From contig RFLL01000164.1 in NCBI GenBank assembly GCA_003693905.1, forward strand, positions 1-17,313: a DNA stretch of 17,313 nt, written 5' to 3'. The notes below the pieces were generated by a model. It saw nothing but the letters and a program-made list of their open reading frames with translations. It was not told where the DNA came from and did no database searches. Within the stretch, counting starts at the first letter, position 1, and each line of letters begins with the position of its first letter. The position numbers were made by a program, and so were the translations under genes. Below, one piece after another: positions 13,768 to 17,313 of the stretch. Origin of the DNA: Alphaproteobacteria bacterium. GTDB taxonomy: Bacteria > Pseudomonadota > Alphaproteobacteria > Kiloniellales > J153.

Positions 13768-15201
13768 TTAGCGTGTCAGGCGGGCGAGATCAGGACGCGG
13801 GCGCGCCAGCTCGGGATCCTCGGCCAACGCACGTTCGAGGGCCTGCGCGATGCCGAGCAGCGCGGCGTCGTCCTGATAACGCCCGACGATCTGAATCCCG
13901 AACGGCAGCCCGCGCTCGTCGACGCCGCACGGGATCACGGCGACCGGGTGGGTGGTCAACGTTAGGCCGTAGGTGATCGCCAGCCAGCGCATGTAGGTCG
14001 GCATGGTCTGACCGTTGATTTCCTTCGGATACCATTCGTCGTGCGGGAACGGGGGCACCGAACAGGCCGGACAGATCAGAATGTCGACCTCGTCCATGAA
14101 AGCGACGAAGCGGCGGTAGATCTGCGTCTGTGTCGCGCTTGCCCAGGCCACGTCGGCGGCGCTCATGGCCAGCGCGCGCTCGGTGTTGTCGATCACGTTG
14201 GGGCCGAGAAGATCGCGGTGCTTCTCGACCCGCGCCTTGTGGGCGGCGATGAAGTTGACGCCACGCAGAATCTCGAACACGTCGTGCGCCGGGCCAAGAT
14301 CGGGATCGCGCGGCACGCACGAGGCGAACAGCGGCGCCAGCTTTTCGACCCGGGCGCGGAACGTGACGCGGATCGAATTGTCGACCGGGGCGCAGCCCAG
14401 GTCCTCGGAAACCGCCACCCGCAGGCGCGCCAGATCGCTCGCGCGCGGAGCGGCGAACCGGGCGCCGTCGAGCGGCCGGCTGAACGGGTCGCGACGGTCG
14501 AAGCCGGCCAGTGCCGACAGCAGCAGAGCGGCGTCGGCGACATTGCGGCCCATCGGACCCTGGACCGGGAACGGCGTCAGGCCGATCTGCCGCACTTCAT
14601 GCGGAATCGTGCCCGGCGTCGGGCGAAAGCCGACGACACCGCAGAACCCGGCCGGCGTGCGCAGGCTGCCGCCGAAATCGGATCCGGTGGCCAGCGGCAC
14701 CATGCCGGTGGCCAGCGCCACCGCCGAGCCGCCCGAGGAGCCGCCGCAGGTCAGGGTCGGGTCGAACGGGTTGCCGGTGGCGCCATAGACGCGGTTGCGG
14801 GTATTGGCGCCGGCGCCGAATTCCGGCGTGTTGGTTTTGCCGAGCACGATCGCCCCGGCGCTGCGCACCGCCGCGACCAGCCGCTCGTCGGTCTTGGGCA
14901 CGTGGTTTTCATAGAGCAGGGAGCCGTAGGTCGTGCGCAGCCCTGCAGTCGCGTTCAGATCCTTGATCCCGACCGGCAGGCCGTGCAGCGGCCCCAGCGC
15001 CGCGCCGTTCATGACCGCCGCCTCGGCCGCCCTGGCTTCGTCGCGGGCGCGCTCCTCGCCCATCGCGACCATGGCATTGAGCGCCGGGTTGACGGCTGCG
15101 ATGCGGGCAAGGCAGCTATCCAGAAGCTCGACCGGGGAGATCTTCTTCGCCCCGATCAGGCGCCGCAATTCGACGGCGCCGAGATCGCACAGCTCGCTCA
15201 C
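13768..15201 (-). CDS. Amidase signature family amidase
   Basis: This 477-residue enzyme is of the amidase signature family (relatives include GatA, bacterial amidases and FAAH), which hydrolyses amides to acid and amine through a Ser-cisSer-Lys triad. Lys80 is in LPVGIKDLN, the cis-Ser is Ser155 in GGSSGGSAVAL and the nucleophile is Ser179 in GSDFGGSLRTPAGFCG. The 75- and 24-residue gaps equal those of FAAH (Lys142, Ser217, Ser241). The start is GTG at 15201, preceded by GAGGAG; no better ATG exists. It follows the M20 peptidase gene after 34 bases and precedes the M81 gene. No gatB or gatC is nearby, so tRNA-dependent amidation is unlikely. The substrate is unknown. Confidence 0.92.
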   Translation of the reverse strand: MSELCDLGAVELRRLIGAKKISPVELLDSCLARIAAVNPALNAMVAMGEERARDEARAAEAAVMNGAALGPLHGLPVGIKDLNATAGLRTTYGSLLYENHVPKTDERLVAAVRSAGAIVLGKTNTPEFGAGANTRNRVYGATGNPFDPTLTCGGSSGGSAVALATGMVPLATGSDFGGSLRTPAGFCGVVGFRPTPGTIPHEVRQIGLTPFPVQGPMGRNVADAALLLSALAGFDRRDPFSRPLDGARFAAPRASDLARLRVAVSEDLGCAPVDNSIRVTFRARVEKLAPLFASCVPRDPDLGPAHDVFEILRGVNFIAAHKARVEKHRDLLGPNVIDNTERALAMSAADVAWASATQTQIYRRFVAFMDEVDILICPACSVPPFPHDEWYPKEINGQTMPTYMRWLAITYGLTLTTHPVAVIPCGVDERGLPFGIQIVGRYQDDAALLGIAQALERALAEDPELARPRPDLARLTR

Positions 15202-15235
15202 GGGTCTATCTCCTCGTCATAGCGGCAGGCGCTTC

Positions 15236-16630
15236 TCAAGTGCGCCGCGCTGGGGTGCTGCCTGCGCCCAGGTCCCAGAACAGGCCGGTCATCATCTGCA
15301 GCGCCTCGCGCGAAGGTGCCTCCAGCACATGCTCGTCGGGAGCGTGCTGCGAGCATCCGGCATAGGAATGCGGCACCCAGATGGTCGGCAGGCCGAGCAG
15401 TTCGGCAAAGACGTCATTGGGCAAAGAGCCGCCAAGGTTGGGCAGAACGGCGACCTCCTTGCCCGTAGTAGCGTCGATCGAGGCGATCGCCCAGCGTGCC
15501 CACGGATGGTCGGGATCGAGGCGCGTGGCCATCATCGGGTCGGGATCAGGCGTGATTTCGACCATCGAGAACCCGCGCGCATCGAGGTGACGGCGCAGCG
15601 CCGGTACGAAGGTTGCCGGGTCGCTCGGCACCACGAAGCGGATATGGCAGTGGGCCAGTGCGCGCGGCGGGATGGCATTGGCCGGATGCTCGGGGTTGCC
15701 GGTCTTGAAGGCCAGAACCTCGAACGTGTTCCAGGCGAAGACCTTTTCCGCGGGCGTCAGTCCCGGTTCGCCCCAGTGAGGGTCGATGGCCGGCGCTTCC
15801 TTGCCGCCGCCGACCTCGAGGCGCGCCACCGCCCGGCGCACCGATTCGGGGAGGTTCGGCGGCCGCCATTCGGGCACCAGGATTTCGCCCGTCGATGTCG
15901 TCAGGCTGGCGATGGCATGGGCCAGGATGATACCGGGATTGGCGAGCAGGCCGCCCCAGTTGCCGGAATGATGCCCGCCTTCGCGCAGGTTCACCGACAG
16001 CGTGAAGTTGAACACCCCGCGCGAGCCCATGAACACGGTCGGCCGCTCCGGCGCCAGGCGCGGCCCGTCGGAGGCGATGAACACGTCGGCCTTGAAGCAA
16101 TCCTTGTGTTCGGCGCAGAAGGCCCGCAATCCGGGCGAGCCGATTTCCTCGCTGGTTTCGATCAACAGTACGACGTTGAAGCCGAACCGGCCCCGGGTCT
16201 TCAGCACCGCGTCGAGAGCGGCGATGTTGATGGTGTGCTGGCCCTTGTTGTCGGCCGTGCCGCGGCCGTACCAGCGCTCCCCCACCTTGGTCAGGGTCCA
16301 CGGGTCGAGATCATCGCGCCACTGGCCGCCATAGCCGCGCACCACGTCGCCGTGGCCGTAGCTCATGAGCGTGGGCAGATCGTCGCCTTCGTGACGGCGC
16401 GCGATCAGAAACGGTCCGCCGCGCGGCTCCGGATTGTCGTAAACCGTGCACGTGAAGCCGAGCGCTTCCAGGCTCGGCGTCATCTCTTCGTGCAGATAGC
16501 GGTAAAGCTGCGGCCGCTGTGCCGGCTCCTGGCTTTCGGTCGGAATCGCCACCCGGCGTGCCAGATCGGTGAAGAAGCCACCGTTGTCGAAATAGTCGCT
16601 GATGTGGGCGAGTGCGGCGTCTCGGCTCAT
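15236..16630 (-). CDS. M20 family zinc dipeptidase/deacylase
   Basis: This 464-residue protein belongs to the M20 peptidase family, dinuclear zinc enzymes that cleave dipeptides or N-acyl amino acids in the cytoplasm. The full site is visible: His93 and Asp95 in SYGHGDVV, bridging Asp127 in GRGTADNKGQ, catalytic Glu161 and metal Glu162 in ETSEEIGS, Asp188 in ASDGPR and His429 in CSQHAPDEH. The dimerisation (lid) domain lies roughly between 200 and 330 and begins at GSRGVFNFTLSVNLREGGHHSG. The start was placed at 16630 because this ATG overlaps the ABC gene stop as ATGA; a longer frame from 16747 would read through the transporter gene. Its place inside a peptide-transport operon points to intracellular cleavage of imported peptides. 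Confidence 0.92.
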   Translation of the reverse strand: MSRDAALAHISDYFDNGGFFTDLARRVAIPTESQEPAQRPQLYRYLHEEMTPSLEALGFTCTVYDNPEPRGGPFLIARRHEGDDLPTLMSYGHGDVVRGYGGQWRDDLDPWTLTKVGERWYGRGTADNKGQHTINIAALDAVLKTRGRFGFNVVLLIETSEEIGSPGLRAFCAEHKDCFKADVFIASDGPRLAPERPTVFMGSRGVFNFTLSVNLREGGHHSGNWGGLLANPGIILAHAIASLTTSTGEILVPEWRPPNLPESVRRAVARLEVGGGKEAPAIDPHWGEPGLTPAEKVFAWNTFEVLAFKTGNPEHPANAIPPRALAHCHIRFVVPSDPATFVPALRRHLDARGFSMVEITPDPDPMMATRLDPDHPWARWAIASIDATTGKEVAVLPNLGGSLPNDVFAELLGLPTIWVPHSYAGCSQHAPDEHVLEAPSREALQMMTGLFWDLGAGSTPARRT

Positions 16631-17313
16631 GAGGCAAGGCGTCCTGTTGTCTGTCCGGTTTCGTAAAGATGGCATTCGACGTGGCCCTCGGGGGTGAGGA
16701 TCGGGCGCGGCGGAACCGAACGGCAGCGGTCCATGACGCGGGCGCAACGGGGATGGAAGGTGCAGCCCGGTGGCGGATCGACCGGATTGGGATAGGCGGC
16801 ACCGAGATGGGCATCGGGAATGCCAAGAGCGGGATCGGGCGTCAGCACCGATTCGAGCAGCGCCTGGGTATAAGGGTGGCGCGGGGCACGGAACAGGGTG
16901 TCGGTATCGGCCGCTTCGACGATGCGACCCAGATACATCACCGCGACCTGCGTTGCCAGATGCTCGACCACCGCGAGGTTGTGGCTGATCAATATGTAGG
17001 TCAGGCCGAGTTCGCGTTGCAGGTCGAGCAACAGGTTGAGAATCTGGGACTGCACCGAAACGTCGAGGGCCGAGGTCGGCTCGTCGCAGATCACCACCTG
17101 GGGGCGATTGATGAGCGCGCGGGCAATCGCCACCCGCTGCCGTTGACCGCCGGAAAGCTGATTGGGATAGCTGTCGTAGACGCGCCGCGGCAGACCGACC
17201 AGGGCCATGATTTCTTCAACCCGTGTGCGCCAGGTCCGGGGGTCCGGATCGCGCTGAACCTTGAGCGGCAGAGTGATGATGTCGCCGATCGTCTTGCGCG
17301 GATTGAGTGACGA
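16627..17313 (-). CDS. Oligopeptide/dipeptide ABC transporter ATPase (OppF/DppF-like), N terminus outside the window
   Basis: This is the ATPase of a peptide-type ABC importer. The frame stays open to the window edge, and the residues there (SSLNPRKTIGDIITLPL) are the standard sequence following the Q-loop, so Walker A lies outside. Visible motifs are LSGGQRQRVAIARAL, Walker B QVVICDEPTSALD, H-loop LISHNLAVVEHL, and the oligo_HPY C-terminal extension with PRHPYTQALL and PPGCTFHPRCARVMDRC. That extension is characteristic of OppD/OppF-type ATPases and, in some, holds an iron-sulfur cluster; only two Cys of the motif are obvious in the stretch read here. Its stop overlaps the M20 start by four bases (ATGA). 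The ATG at 17208 is internal. The other transporter genes are presumably further upstream on the minus strand. Confidence 0.93.
   Translation of the reverse strand, partial: SSLNPRKTIGDIITLPLKVQRDPDPRTWRTRVEEIMALVGLPRRVYDSYPNQLSGGQRQRVAIARALINRPQVVICDEPTSALDVSVQSQILNLLLDLQRELGLTYILISHNLAVVEHLATQVAVMYLGRIVEAADTDTLFRAPRHPYTQALLESVLTPDPALGIPDAHLGAAYPNPVDPPPGCTFHPRCARVMDRCRSVPPRPILTPEGHVECHLYETGQTTGRLAS

Noticed and set aside
12243..13976. 577-residue plus-strand frame opposite the M81 gene
   Set aside because: Composition is Gly/Arg/Asp-rich and irregular, while the opposite strand encodes a full-length M81 protein with metal ligands.
14933..16666. 577-residue plus-strand frame opposite the M20 gene
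   Set aside because: Antisense shadow of a complete M20 enzyme; no domain and no supporting start signal.

Overview
The window is GC-rich, gene-dense bacterial DNA without RNA genes, insertion sequences, phage genes or CRISPR arrays. Codon use, the FadL-type outer-membrane protein, the branched-chain amino-acid (HAAT) transporter and the M81/M20/amidase operon suggest a Gram-negative proteobacterium, most likely an alphaproteobacterium. That placement is inferred from style and not proven. Almost all the DNA is coding, and many long antisense open frames are only a consequence of high GC.

Layout. (1) 1-883: 3' part of an ApbE-type FAD:protein FMN transferase. (2) 1204-2565: a FadL/OmpP1-type outer-membrane channel, preceded by about 320 non-coding bases with three GTGCAC boxes. 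(3) 2562-4106, minus strand: a RutB/isochorismatase-type cysteine hydrolase and an N-formylglutamate amidohydrolase family enzyme. (4) 4368-8499, plus strand: livG-livF-livH-livM-type ABC genes followed by a second, paralogous cysteine hydrolase. (5) 8501-10765, minus strand: an RpiR-family regulator and then a glutamine-synthetase-like ligase. (6) 10977-12125, plus strand: a LivK-type periplasmic binding protein ending in a clear intrinsic terminator. (7) 12264-17313, minus strand: an Opp/Dpp-type ATPase (cut by the window edge), an M20 peptidase, an amidase-signature enzyme and an M81 (MlrC-like) metallopeptidase, evidently the distal part of a peptide-transport operon.

How the genes fit together. 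Blocks 3-6 look like one uptake and breakdown system for a small nitrogen compound. The binding protein (block 6) and the permease/ATPase set (block 4) together make a complete HAAT importer. The two cysteine hydrolases, the formylglutamate-hydrolase-like enzyme and the GS-like ligase would act on the imported amide, ureido or N-acyl compound. The main regulatory clue is that the liv promoter (4243-4271) and the binding-protein promoter (10848-10877) each carry TTGTA exactly 8 bases upstream of a TTGAC-type -35 box, with a TACA half-site 22-23 bases further upstream. The second of these sits in the rpiR intergenic region, over back-to-back divergent promoters. This suggests, but does not prove, that the RpiR protein controls the whole cluster. 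The substrate cannot be named from sequence alone. Block 7 is a separate peptide or amide scavenging operon that converges on the same short intergenic region.
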